Origin: NVTR01 sp036480115
GTDB taxonomy: Bacteria; Pseudomonadota; Alphaproteobacteria; Rhodobacterales; Rhodobacteraceae
Length of the DNA stretch: 64,000 nucleotides
Direction of reading: 5' to 3'
NCBI GenBank assembly: GCA_965224795.1
Contig: CBDDAE010000001.1
Location: forward strand, 744,001-808,000
Shown one piece after another: positions 9,073 through 17,398 of this stretch. The position numbers and the translations under genes are program-made. The notes beneath the pieces were generated by a model, which saw only the letters and a list, made by a program, of their open reading frames with translations, had not been told where the DNA came from and did not search any database. The stretch's first letter is position 1. The number at the start of each line of letters is the position of its first letter.

Positions 9073-9677
9073 CAGTTTATTTCCTTTAAATTTGCACCCG
9101 GACCTGACAACGCCAGGTCCAGATAATCGCGCACCAAAACGTCCGCCCCGCGAAAATCAAGCTGATCATCATGCAGCGCTATCCGCAGATAAATCCCATC
9201 AATCATCGCCGCCATGCCGCGTGCAATCTGTGCGGCTTTGGGGGCATTGGTCAGTTGCTTCAGCTCATGCAACAGGTTGCTGTGCAACCGACGCGTATAG
9301 ATCCTCAACAGCCGCGCCGCGCCGTCCGATCGCTGTGCTTCCACATAAAATACCAGCCAGGCCGACACCACATGTTCGGCAAATTGATCATCGCCCAAAG
9401 ACGCTTCAATAATGGCGCATAGCCGATCCCGGGGGCCATTCGCCCGTACCAAATTGCGCCGAACAGAGGTGCCAAACTCCCCCAACACATGGCGCATCGC
9501 CGCCAGAAACAGCGCCGATTTACTGTCAAAATAGTAATGCGCCAGTGCCGTCGACATGCCCGCCGTCTTGGCAATCTGCCCCACCGTCACGTCCAGCGAC
9601 CCCGCGCGACCAATTTCACTGATGGTGGCCGATACCAAAGCAGCACGGCGAATGGGTTCCTGTCCGACCTTAGGCAC
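9072..9677 (-). CDS. betI: TetR-family choline-responsive repressor
   Basis: The 201-residue product is a TetR-type repressor. An N-terminal helix-turn-helix covers residues about 20-55 (QIAKTAGMSTALAHYYFDSK), and the C-terminal ligand domain is BetI-like. The start chosen is a GTG giving VPKVGQEPIRR, which matches the usual BetI N terminus; an AGGAGA Shine-Dalgarno lies just upstream. A longer ATG start at 9701 would add eight unlikely residues. BetI represses the bet genes until choline is present. It is first in the operon and directly followed by betB, so it probably represses its own transcription. Confidence 0.93.
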   Translation of the reverse strand: MPKVGQEPIRRAALVSATISEIGRAGSLDVTVGQIAKTAGMSTALAHYYFDSKSALFLAAMRHVLGEFGTSVRRNLVRANGPRDRLCAIIEASLGDDQFAEHVVSAWLVFYVEAQRSDGAARLLRIYTRRLHSNLLHELKQLTNAPKAAQIARGMAAMIDGIYLRIALHDDQLDFRGADVLVRDYLDLALSGPGANLKEIN

Positions 9678-9722
9678 GCGATTCTCCTGAATTGGCAACA
9701 AATCCAGTGTTTTGGTTTTTTA

Positions 9723-9738
9723 CTGATCCGTCAATCAG
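9723..9738. promoter_or_regulatory. Candidate BetI operator (short inverted repeat)
   Basis: An inverted repeat CTGAT-N6-ATCAG spans the end of the upstream regulator gene, about 45 bases before the betI start. It is the only clear dyad in the short gap before betI and could be the autoregulatory site. The arms are only five bases and the site overlaps coding sequence, so this is a weak call. Confidence 0.3.
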
Positions 9739-10687
9739 AAAAAGTCGTGCCCGCGCGCAATTTCTGCGGCGTGGTGCCGAATTCTTCACGAAACGCCCGG
9801 GTCATCGCCGCCGGGTCGCGGTAACCGCTGCGCACCGCAATTTCGGCAACACTTAGCCCGGTCTGCTCGACAAACCGACGCGCCGCCAGCAACCGAATAC
9901 GCCGGTACACTTTTTGCGGCCCTGCCCCCAGATCGACGCGAAACAGCCCTTCCAGCTTACGCGCACTTAGCCCCAGCCGCGCCGCCAGTTCCGGCACGCT
10001 TAGCGGTTCTTCCAGATGCTCGCGCATAAGCGCCAACGCCAGCCCGACCCCGCGCGATTTCGCCCGCACGCCCTGCCCGCCAATATCGGTTTCCCCCGAC
10101 ATCAACAGCGCTGCCACCTCAAGGCGCAATGCTTCACCATGGGCGTCGCCAATCATCCAAAGCGCCAGATCAAACGCGCTAAGCGCCCCGGCGCAGGACC
10201 AGCGGTTACGATCAATTTCCAACCGGCTTCGGCGCACATCCAGATCGGGAAATGCCTCACGAAACCCGTCTGTTTCCTCCCAGTGGATCGTGGCGCGGTG
10301 CCCGTCCAGCAACCCGGCACTTGCCAACAGCCAACTGCCCGCATCCATGCCCACCAAAACCGGGAATTTGGCCGCCGCCGCCCGCAGACTGCGCACATTC
10401 GCCGGGGTGACAAATTCGCGGTATTCATAGGACGGCAGCACAAATAAAACGTCGCCACCCGCCGCCCCTGACAGCGAAGTATCCGCCGCAACCGGCAACC
10501 CGCTGGATGACTTTACTGGCGCCCCGTCCAGTGACAGAAACTGCCAGACATAAGCCGCGCGCCCCAACAAACCATTTGCCGCCCGCAGCGGTTCAACCGC
10601 ATTGGCCAGACAATGGTTTGAAAACCGCTCAAACAGCAGAATACCGATTGTCTGGGTTTTACCGCTCGATTTTTTCCAACTTCGCAT
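9731..10687 (-). CDS. cdhR: GlxA/CdhR-type AraC-family activator (DJ-1/PfpI domain plus HTH)
   Basis: The 318-residue protein has an N-terminal DJ-1/PfpI (class I glutamine amidotransferase-like) domain, about residues 10-185. A C-terminal AraC/XylS helix-turn-helix domain, about residues 215-315, includes LSVAEIAVRSGYRDPAAMTRAFREEFG. Members of this group, such as CdhR and GbdR of Pseudomonas, sense carnitine or betaine compounds. It is transcribed divergently from the carnitine operon with 80 bases between the starts, so it is most likely that operon's activator. The symbol rests on family plus position. It lies 53 bases upstream of betI on the same strand, so read-through into the bet genes is also possible. 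Confidence 0.85.
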   Translation of the reverse strand: MRSWKKSSGKTQTIGILLFERFSNHCLANAVEPLRAANGLLGRAAYVWQFLSLDGAPVKSSSGLPVAADTSLSGAAGGDVLFVLPSYEYREFVTPANVRSLRAAAAKFPVLVGMDAGSWLLASAGLLDGHRATIHWEETDGFREAFPDLDVRRSRLEIDRNRWSCAGALSAFDLALWMIGDAHGEALRLEVAALLMSGETDIGGQGVRAKSRGVGLALALMREHLEEPLSVPELAARLGLSARKLEGLFRVDLGAGPQKVYRRIRLLAARRFVEQTGLSVAEIAVRSGYRDPAAMTRAFREEFGTTPQKLRAGTTFSD

Positions 10688-10767
10688 GATTATTACTGGT
10701 TACCGCATGATATCCCGCAATGACAACCCTATCCTAAGCCCAGGAATCACACCGACAAAGGCCCGTC
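10688..10767. promoter_or_regulatory. Divergent promoter region cdhR / carnitine operon
   Basis: This 80-base gap separates the divergent starts of the CdhR-like regulator and the BKACE gene, so it must hold both promoters and the activator site. An AAAGG Shine-Dalgarno precedes the ATG at 10768. I see no strong palindrome or convincing -35/-10 pair. Confidence 0.5.
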
Positions 10768-11676
10768 ATGCCCCTGCAAATGAACACTGAAGTCTTCATC
10801 ACCTGCGCCGTCACCGGTTCGGGCAGTTCGCAAGACCGATCCCCCCATGTACCCCGTTCGCCCCAGCAAATCGCCGACAGCGCCATTGCCGCGGCGCGTG
10901 CCGGGGCCGCCGTGGTCCACTGCCACGTGCGCGACCCCGAAACCGGCGTGCCATCACGCGACGGCGCGCTTTACCGCGAAGTCACCGACCTGATCCGCGC
11001 GTCTGATACCAATGTTGTGCTGAACCTGACGGCGGGCATGGGCGGTGATCTGGTGTTTGGTGGCCCCGACGCTCCGCTGCCCCTTGGTCCTGGCACTGAC
11101 ATGGTATCCGCCGCCGAACGGGTCGCCCATATCGCCGATTGCCTGCCGGAAATCTGCACGCTGGATTGCGGCACGATGAATTTCGCCGAGGCCGATTACG
11201 TCATGACCAACACCCCGGGCATGCTGGCTGCCATGGGCAAAATGATGACCGAACTTGGCGTGAAACCCGAGATTGAGGCGTTCGACACAGGCCACCTGTG
11301 GCTGGCCAAACAACTGGTCGCCGATGGCGTACTTAAATCCCCCGCACTGGTGCAACTGTGCATGGGCATCCCCTGGGGTGCACCCAATGATCTGAACACC
11401 TTCATGGCCATGGTGAACAACGTACCAAGTGACTGGAACTGGTCGGCCTTTTCCATCGGCCGCGATGAAATGGCCTATGTGGCGGCGGCCGTTCTGGCGG
11501 GCGGCAACGTGCGCGTCGGGCTGGAAGACAACCTGTGGCTCGCCAAGGGCGAGTTGGCCACCAACGAAGCGCTGGTGGCGCGTGCGGTCACGATCATTGA
11601 GGCCATGGGGGCAACTGTGATCGGCCCCGACGCCGTGCGCAAAAAGCTGGGCCTGACCAAGCAGGTGCCGAAATGA
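10768..11676 (+). CDS. cdhC: BKACE-family 3-dehydrocarnitine cleavage enzyme
   Basis: The 302-residue product belongs to the beta-keto acid cleavage enzymes (DUF849). The zinc-binding text AGAAVVHCHVRDPETGVPSRD is almost intact, with the paired histidines in HCH. Further family motifs include LNLTAGMGGD and GNVRVGLEDNLWLAKGELATN. Carnitine-associated members take 3-dehydrocarnitine and acetyl-CoA to betainyl-CoA and acetoacetate. The next gene encodes the dehydrogenase that makes 3-dehydrocarnitine and overlaps by four bases, which supports that substrate over other beta-keto acids. A second ATG five codons in could also serve as start, but the Shine-Dalgarno favours 10768. Confidence 0.92.
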   Translation: MPLQMNTEVFITCAVTGSGSSQDRSPHVPRSPQQIADSAIAAARAGAAVVHCHVRDPETGVPSRDGALYREVTDLIRASDTNVVLNLTAGMGGDLVFGGPDAPLPLGPGTDMVSAAERVAHIADCLPEICTLDCGTMNFAEADYVMTNTPGMLAAMGKMMTELGVKPEIEAFDTGHLWLAKQLVADGVLKSPALVQLCMGIPWGAPNDLNTFMAMVNNVPSDWNWSAFSIGRDEMAYVAAAVLAGGNVRVGLEDNLWLAKGELATNEALVARAVTIIEAMGATVIGPDAVRKKLGLTKQVPK

Positions 11677-13076
11677 CCCACACAGCAGCAATCATCGGCG
11701 GTGGCGTCATCGGCGGCGGCTGGGCTGCGCGGTTCCTGCTGAACGGTTGGAATGTCAATGTCTATGATCCGGACCCGGACGCCAAACGCAAAGTCAACGA
11801 GGTTCTGGCCAACGCCCGTTACGCGCTGCCGATGCTCTACGATGTGGCACTGCCCGCCGAAGGGGTGCTGACATTCTGCGAAACCATGGCAGAAGCTGTT
11901 GCCGGGGCGGACTGGATTCAGGAAAGCGTGCCCGAACGGCTGGAGCTGAAACACAAGATTTTTCATGGGGTCCAGGAACATTGTTCAGAAGGCGCGATCA
12001 TCGCCTCCTCGACCTCCGGGTTCAAACCCTCGCAACTGCAAGAAGGTGCCGCACGCCCCGAACAAATTCTGGTGGCACACCCGTTTAATCCGGTTTACCT
12101 GCTGCCGCTGATCGAATTGGTCCCAGGCGGTAAGAACACCCCGGAACTCATTGAACAAGCCTCACAAATCCTGAAATCCCTGGGCCATTTCCCCCTACAT
12201 GTGCGTGCCGAAATCGACGCCCATATCGCCGATCGGTTCCTGGAAGCGGTCTGGCGCGAAGCCCTGTGGATGATCAAAGACGACATCGCCACAACCGAAG
12301 AAATCGACAACGCCATCCGCTATGGTTTCGGTCTTAGATGGGCACAAATGGGCATGTTTGAAACCTATCGCATCGCTGGCGGCGAAGCCGGAATGCGCCA
12401 CTTCATCGAACAATTTGGCCCCTGCCTAAGCTGGCCATGGACCAAGCTGATGGACGTGCCAGACCTCACCGAAGAATTGATCGACAAGATCGCAAGCCAG
12501 TCAGATGCCCAATCCGGGGCCGTCACCATCCGCGAGCTGGAGCGCCAGCGCGATGAAAATCTGGTGGGCATTTTGCGGGCGCTCAAGTCCCGCAAGGCCG
12601 GGGCCGGGACGCTTCTGTCGGATCACGAAGCCAGCCTTGGCCCTGTCCCGGCCGCAAAACCCGGTGGCGGATTACAAACGCAAAACCGCACCATTCCGAT
12701 TGATTGGACCGACTATAACGGCCACATGAACGAAAGCCGCTATGGCCAGGTGTTTTCCAATGCCGCCGATGTAGTGATGGTGATGATCGGGGCGGATCAG
12801 GCGTATATTGATGCCGGAAACAGTTTTTTTACCGTGGAAATCGACATCAAATTCCTGCGCGAATGCCGGGCTAGTGATCCATTCACCGTGCATAGCCGTG
12901 TGACCGAGGCTGTGGGCAAAAAGCTGCGTCTGCTGCATGAAATGATTGCCGCGGATGGAACGGTTCTGGCCACCGGCGATCAGCTGTTGTTGCACGTTTC
13001 GCTGGAAACCCGCCGTACCAGCCCGATGCCCGATGCCATGGTCGCAAAAGCCGCCACATTGATGGGGGATAGCTGA
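11673..13076 (+). CDS. cdhA: L-carnitine 3-dehydrogenase fused to betainyl-CoA thioesterase
   Basis: The 467-residue protein is a fusion. Residues about 1-315 are a 3-hydroxyacyl-CoA-dehydrogenase-type enzyme with the NAD-binding text AAIIGGGVIGGGWAARFLL and AHPFNPVYLLPLIELVPG, matching L-carnitine dehydrogenase. Residues about 335-460 are a hotdog-fold 4HBT thioesterase, beginning IPIDWTDYNGHMNESRYGQ. The first half would oxidise L-carnitine to 3-dehydrocarnitine. The second would hydrolyse the betainyl-CoA released by the BKACE enzyme, giving glycine betaine. In Pseudomonas these are separate proteins (CdhA, CdhB); a fused form is known from Sinorhizobium. The stop overlaps the next start by one base. 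Confidence 0.93.
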   Translation: MTHTAAIIGGGVIGGGWAARFLLNGWNVNVYDPDPDAKRKVNEVLANARYALPMLYDVALPAEGVLTFCETMAEAVAGADWIQESVPERLELKHKIFHGVQEHCSEGAIIASSTSGFKPSQLQEGAARPEQILVAHPFNPVYLLPLIELVPGGKNTPELIEQASQILKSLGHFPLHVRAEIDAHIADRFLEAVWREALWMIKDDIATTEEIDNAIRYGFGLRWAQMGMFETYRIAGGEAGMRHFIEQFGPCLSWPWTKLMDVPDLTEELIDKIASQSDAQSGAVTIRELERQRDENLVGILRALKSRKAGAGTLLSDHEASLGPVPAAKPGGGLQTQNRTIPIDWTDYNGHMNESRYGQVFSNAADVVMVMIGADQAYIDAGNSFFTVEIDIKFLRECRASDPFTVHSRVTEAVGKKLRLLHEMIAADGTVLATGDQLLLHVSLETRRTSPMPDAMVAKAATLMGDS

Positions 13077-14236
13077 TGGATTTTTCGCTGAGCGATGAAC
13101 AGGAAATGATCGTTTCGACAGTGCGCAGCTTTGTGGAAAATGAGATTTACCCGCACGAGGACGCCGTAGAACGCAGTGGTGAGGTCAACCCGGACGTGGC
13201 CGCTGCCATCAAACAAAAAACCCTTGATCTGGGGTTTTACGCCTGTAATTTCCCTGAAAGCGTTGGCGGCGCGGGCCTAAACCATCTGGAATTCGCACTG
13301 GTAGAACGCGAGTTGGGGCGCGGATCCATGGCGTTGACGCATTTCTTTGGTCGTCCGCAAAACATCCTGATGGCCTGTTCGGGTGACCAGATTGAACGCT
13401 ACCTGACCCCGGCTGTCAAAGGCGAAAAAATGGACGCGCTGGCGATGACGGAACCCGCCGCGGGATCAGATGTGCGCGGTATGAAATGCTCGGCTCGCCG
13501 CGACAAAGGCGACTGGCTGCTAAACGGCTCCAAACACTTTATCTCTGGCGCAGATCACGCTGATTTCATTATTGTTTTCGCGGCTACGGGCGAAGATGAC
13601 ACCCCTCGTGGCCCGAAAAAACGCATCACTACATTTCTGGTGGATCGGGGCACACCAGGCTTCACCATCCGCGACGGCTACAAATCCGTCAGCCACCGGG
13701 GTTATAAGAACATGATCCTGGAATTTGACGATTGCCGGCTGGCAGACGCGCAGGTTCTGGGCGAGGTTGACGGTGGTTTCGCGGTGATGAACGAATGGCT
13801 GTACGCCACCCGCATAACCGTCGCCACCATGGCCGTGGGTCGCGCCCGCCGCTGTTTTGATCTGGCTTTAAACTTCGCCGCCGAACGCGAACAATTCGGA
13901 CAACCGATCGGCAAGTTCCAGGGCGTCAGCTTTCAAATCGCCGACATGATCACCGAAATTGATGCCGCCAACCTGTTAACGCTGGCCGCCACCGACCGGC
14001 TGGATCAGGACCTGCCTGCCAACCGCGAAATCGCATCGGCCAAGCTTTACGCATCCGAAATGCTCGCTCGTGTCACCGATACCAGCTTGCAAATTTTTGG
14101 TGGCATGGGTCTAATGGATGATTTCCCGATTGAACGCTTCTGGCGCGATGCCCGCGTGGAACGCATCTGGGACGGCACATCAGAAATCCAGCGCCACATC
14201 ATCAGCCGCGATCTGCTGCGGCCATTGGGGGCCTAA
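13076..14236 (+). CDS. Acyl-CoA dehydrogenase, probably gamma-butyrobetainyl-CoA dehydrogenase
   Basis: The 386-residue FAD enzyme has the normal three-part acyl-CoA dehydrogenase build. MDFSLSDEQEMIVSTVRSFV opens the N-terminal helical domain. ALAMTEPAAGSDVRGMKCSA lies in the middle beta domain, and AREQ-like text (AEREQFGQPIGKFQGVSFQ) in the C-terminal domain. It starts one base inside the stop of the carnitine dehydrogenase gene. With a CoA ligase and a CaiD-like hydratase in the same operon, the likely reaction is gamma-butyrobetainyl-CoA to crotonobetainyl-CoA. At the position where many family members carry the catalytic glutamate (EGTSEIQ) this protein reads WDGTSEIQ, an aspartate. Electron transfer would need ETF, which is not in the window. 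Confidence 0.88.
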   Translation: MDFSLSDEQEMIVSTVRSFVENEIYPHEDAVERSGEVNPDVAAAIKQKTLDLGFYACNFPESVGGAGLNHLEFALVERELGRGSMALTHFFGRPQNILMACSGDQIERYLTPAVKGEKMDALAMTEPAAGSDVRGMKCSARRDKGDWLLNGSKHFISGADHADFIIVFAATGEDDTPRGPKKRITTFLVDRGTPGFTIRDGYKSVSHRGYKNMILEFDDCRLADAQVLGEVDGGFAVMNEWLYATRITVATMAVGRARRCFDLALNFAAEREQFGQPIGKFQGVSFQIADMITEIDAANLLTLAATDRLDQDLPANREIASAKLYASEMLARVTDTSLQIFGGMGLMDDFPIERFWRDARVERIWDGTSEIQRHIISRDLLRPLGA

Positions 14237-14238
14237 AA

Positions 14239-14423
14239 GAATGCCTTCGGCGAGGATACTTAGAAAAAGAAGAAAACGTAAACACCCTACCCCATTTTCC
14301 GGGATAGGGCGTCTTCTCCTTTTACGGCCATCGGCGTCCCCGCCTGTACCGCACACCCATTTGCTGACATTTTTATTAAAATTTCGTTTCTTCTTTTTCC
14401 AAATATCCCCGCCGGAGGCATTC
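14239..14423. repeat. Long imperfect inverted repeat between operon genes
   Basis: Two arms of about 40 bases face each other: 14239-14278 begins GAATGCCTTCGGCGAGGATA, and the reverse complement of 14385-14423 begins GAATGCCTCCGGCGGGGATA. Both end in an A-rich AAAAAGAAGAAA tract. The arms differ at only a few positions. The 106-base loop contains a small hairpin (CCCTACCCC paired with GGGATAGGG, from about 14286) that could end transcription. A related single copy lies at 35127-35164 and a degraded one at 25316-25341. No gene is seen in this 216-base gap. Confidence 0.8.
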
Positions 14424-14452
14424 GGCCTTGCCGCCGGGACGGAAACCCGGCC

Positions 14453-16495
14453 ATGACGACCGACCTACAAAAACTGTTCCGCCCAAAATCCATCGCCGTC
14501 ATCGGCGGCGGCAGTTGGTGCGCCAATGTAATCAACCAGTCGCGCGCCTTTGGCTTTACGGGTCCGATCTGGCCGGTTCACCCGAACAAACCAGAGATCG
14601 CGGGCGAAAAATCCTACCCGACGGTTCAAGCCTTGCCTGCAGTACCAGATGCCAGTTTCATCGGTATCAACCGGCTTGCCACCATCGAAGCTGTGGCGGC
14701 CCTGTCAGCAATCATTGCTGGTGGCGCCGTCTGTTTTGCCAGCGGCTTTCAAGAGGCCGCCGCAGAAGACAAATCCAGTTCTGACCTGCAACAACAACTA
14801 CTGAAAGCGGCCGGTCAAATGCCAATACTCGGCCCCAATTGCTACGGCTTCATCAACTACCTTGATGGCACCCTGCTCTGGCCCGATCAACATGGCGGGC
14901 GCAAAACCGACACCGGTGTCGCCATCATCACCCAATCCAGCAACATCGCCATCAACATCACCATGCAGCACCGCGGCTTGCCCATTGGCATGATCGTTAC
15001 CGCAGGCAATCAGGCCCAGACCGGTCTGGCCGAGATAGGCGAGCACCTGCTACAGGACCCCCGCATCACTGCCCTTGGCCTGCATATCGAAGGCATCGGT
15101 GAACTCGCTGCGATGGAAAACCTGGCGCAACAAGCTCACGCCCTGAACAAACCTGTTATCGCGCTGAAAGTCGGCTCATCGACACAGGCTCAGGCCGCCA
15201 CGATTTCCCACACGGCATCACTTGCCGGCAGTGGCGCGGGCGCGCGAGCTTTGCTTAAGCGCCTGGCCATTCCGCAGGTCGACACCTTGCCGCAATTCCT
15301 AGAGGCCCTGAAACTGCTCCACGTCACCGGCCCGCTGAAATCCAACCGTATCGCATCACTTTCCTGCTCGGGCGGTGAGGCAAGCCTGATGGCCGATCTG
15401 GCACAGCCCAACGGTGTCACCTTTCCGCCGCTGACCGCCCCCCAGAAAACCGACCTGCGCACCGCGCTTGGCCCGATGGTCAATCTCGCCAACCCGCTGG
15501 ATTACCACACTTATATCTGGAACGACGCCGACAAAATGGCCGACGCATTCAGCGCCATGATGGATCCGGGGCTTGCCCTTGGTATTGTGGTATCCGATTT
15601 CCCGCGCGCTGATCGCTGTGAACCGGCCGATTGGGACTGTATTATCACGTCCGTGAGCCAAACCGCCAGGCAGCGAAATATCCCCATGGCCATCGCCGCC
15701 AGCCTGCCGGAAAACATACCGGAAAACGTCGCCGATCGACTGATCCAACAGGGCATCACCCCGCTGTGTGGCTTGCCCGAAGCGCTAACCGCCGCGCGCG
15801 TCGCCGCCCAGTGCAACACCGCGCCAAACGCCACCCCGATCCTGCCACCGCGCCCGCCAAAAAACCCAATAAACCTGACAGAGGCCCAATCCAAAGCCGC
15901 CCTCGCCACGCACGGGCTGAACATCCCGCGCAGCGCTTTGGCCACCTGCGCCGCCCACCTGCCGCAACTGGCCGCCAGCCTGAAACCGCCCTTTGCGCTA
16001 AAGGGTCAGGGCGTCGCCCATAAGACCGAGGCGGGGGCGGTGGCGCTGAACCTGACTACCCCTGATCAGATTATCCGCGCCGCCAAATCCATGCCCACAT
16101 CCACCTATCTGCTGGAAGAAATGGTCACCGGCACGGTGGCAGAACTGCTGATCGGCGTGGTGCTGGATCCGGCCCATGGTTATGTGCTGACCATCGGCGC
16201 AGGCGGCACCCTGACCGAAATTCTGCAAGACACCGCGTCGCTGATGATCCCAGCCAGCCGACAGGATATCGAAACCGCGCTCAGCACCTTAAAAATACAC
16301 CAAATTCTATCCGGCTACCGCGGCCAGCCCGCCGCCAATATTCCGGCCATCCTTGACGCCACACTGGCCATTCAGGCCTATGTTATCGCCAACCATGGCA
16401 CCATTGCAGAGGTTGAGGTAAACCCCCTGCTCTGCCTGCCAGACGCCGCCATTGCCGCCGACGCATTGATCCGAACAGGAGACACAAATGACTGA
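14453..16495 (+). CDS. ADP-forming acyl-CoA ligase (acetyl-CoA synthetase type), probable gamma-butyrobetaine/carnitine CoA ligase
   Basis: The 680-residue protein is an NDP-forming acyl-CoA synthetase. The N-terminal CoA-binding domain starts LFRPKSIAVIGGGSWCANVI. A succinyl-CoA-ligase-like domain carries the phosphohistidine text ISHTASLAGSGAGARALLKR. A C-terminal ATP-grasp domain (about residues 460-680) includes FALKGQGVAHKTEAGAVALN. It would activate a carboxylate with ATP, giving ADP rather than AMP. Placement between the acyl-CoA dehydrogenase and the CaiD-like hydratase points to gamma-butyrobetaine, crotonobetaine or carnitine as substrate. This is inference; the well-known CaiC ligase is of the unrelated AMP-forming family. 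Confidence 0.88.
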   Translation: MTTDLQKLFRPKSIAVIGGGSWCANVINQSRAFGFTGPIWPVHPNKPEIAGEKSYPTVQALPAVPDASFIGINRLATIEAVAALSAIIAGGAVCFASGFQEAAAEDKSSSDLQQQLLKAAGQMPILGPNCYGFINYLDGTLLWPDQHGGRKTDTGVAIITQSSNIAINITMQHRGLPIGMIVTAGNQAQTGLAEIGEHLLQDPRITALGLHIEGIGELAAMENLAQQAHALNKPVIALKVGSSTQAQAATISHTASLAGSGAGARALLKRLAIPQVDTLPQFLEALKLLHVTGPLKSNRIASLSCSGGEASLMADLAQPNGVTFPPLTAPQKTDLRTALGPMVNLANPLDYHTYIWNDADKMADAFSAMMDPGLALGIVVSDFPRADRCEPADWDCIITSVSQTARQRNIPMAIAASLPENIPENVADRLIQQGITPLCGLPEALTAARVAAQCNTAPNATPILPPRPPKNPINLTEAQSKAALATHGLNIPRSALATCAAHLPQLAASLKPPFALKGQGVAHKTEAGAVALNLTTPDQIIRAAKSMPTSTYLLEEMVTGTVAELLIGVVLDPAHGYVLTIGAGGTLTEILQDTASLMIPASRQDIETALSTLKIHQILSGYRGQPAANIPAILDATLAIQAYVIANHGTIAEVEVNPLLCLPDAAIAADALIRTGDTND

Positions 16496-17273
16496 ATCCC
16501 CGATCAAAACCCGCACCATTGGAAAGGTGCTGGAAATCACTCTGGACCGCCCCAAAGCCAACGCCATTGATCTGGCCACCAGCCGGATCATGGGCCAGAC
16601 CTTCGCCGATTTTCGCGATGATCCTGACCTGCGCGTGGCCATCATTACCGGTGCCGGCGAAAAGTTCTTTTGCCCCGGCTGGGATTTGAAGGCGGCCGCT
16701 GACGGTGACGCGGTTGACGGTGATTATGGCATTGGCGGTTTTGGTGGCCTGCAGGAACTGCCCAACATGAACAAACCGGTGATCGCTGCCATTAACGGCA
16801 TCGCTTGCGGTGGCGGGCTGGAACTGGCGCTGTCATGCGATCTGATCCTGGCGGCTGAACACGCCACATTTGCATTGCCCGAAATCCGTTCCGGCACTGT
16901 GGCCGATGCCGCATCGCTGAAACTGCCCAAACGCATTCCCTACCACGTAGCCATGGATATGTTGCTCACTGGGCGCTGGCTGGACGCAACCGAAGCCCAT
17001 AAATGGGGATTTGTAAACTACATCCACCCTGCCACCCAACTGCTTGAAAAGGCCCACGAACTGGCCGCCCAATTGGCATCTGGCCCACCACTGGTTTTTG
17101 CCGCCATCAAAGAAGTGGTACGAGAGGCTGAGAACATGAAATTCCAGGACGCTATGGACAAGATCACCGGCAGCTTGTTTCCGACGGTGAAAAAACTGTA
17201 TTCCTCAGATGATCAACTGGAAGGCGCCCTAGCATTTGCCGAAAAACGTGATCCGGTTTGGCGGGGTAAATAG
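16488..17273 (+). CDS. caiD: Crotonobetainyl-CoA hydratase / carnitinyl-CoA dehydratase
   Basis: The 261-residue product is a crotonase-family enzyme. The oxyanion-hole segment AAINGIACGGGLELALSCDL is clear, followed by FALPEIRSGTVADAASLKLP and a C-terminal helical tail ending FAEKRDPVWRGK, all close to CaiD. It would interconvert crotonobetainyl-CoA and L-carnitinyl-CoA. An AGGAG Shine-Dalgarno lies inside the end of the ligase gene, which it overlaps by eight bases. With the upstream genes it completes a beta-oxidation-like route from gamma-butyrobetaine to carnitine, after which the dehydrogenase and BKACE enzyme lead to glycine betaine. No dedicated carnitinyl-CoA hydrolase or CoA transferase is seen. 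Confidence 0.9.
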   Translation: MTESPIKTRTIGKVLEITLDRPKANAIDLATSRIMGQTFADFRDDPDLRVAIITGAGEKFFCPGWDLKAAADGDAVDGDYGIGGFGGLQELPNMNKPVIAAINGIACGGGLELALSCDLILAAEHATFALPEIRSGTVADAASLKLPKRIPYHVAMDMLLTGRWLDATEAHKWGFVNYIHPATQLLEKAHELAAQLASGPPLVFAAIKEVVREAENMKFQDAMDKITGSLFPTVKKLYSSDDQLEGALAFAEKRDPVWRGK

Positions 17274-17398
17274 ATAGGGTTACTATCCTCAATTTTAGGC
17301 AATTGTCCCGGTTTCGCCACTATTTATCGACCAAACATTAACCTCGCTGCTGGAAACTCGCGCTGCATTGATTTGATGCAGGCAGCACAAGCAGGACC

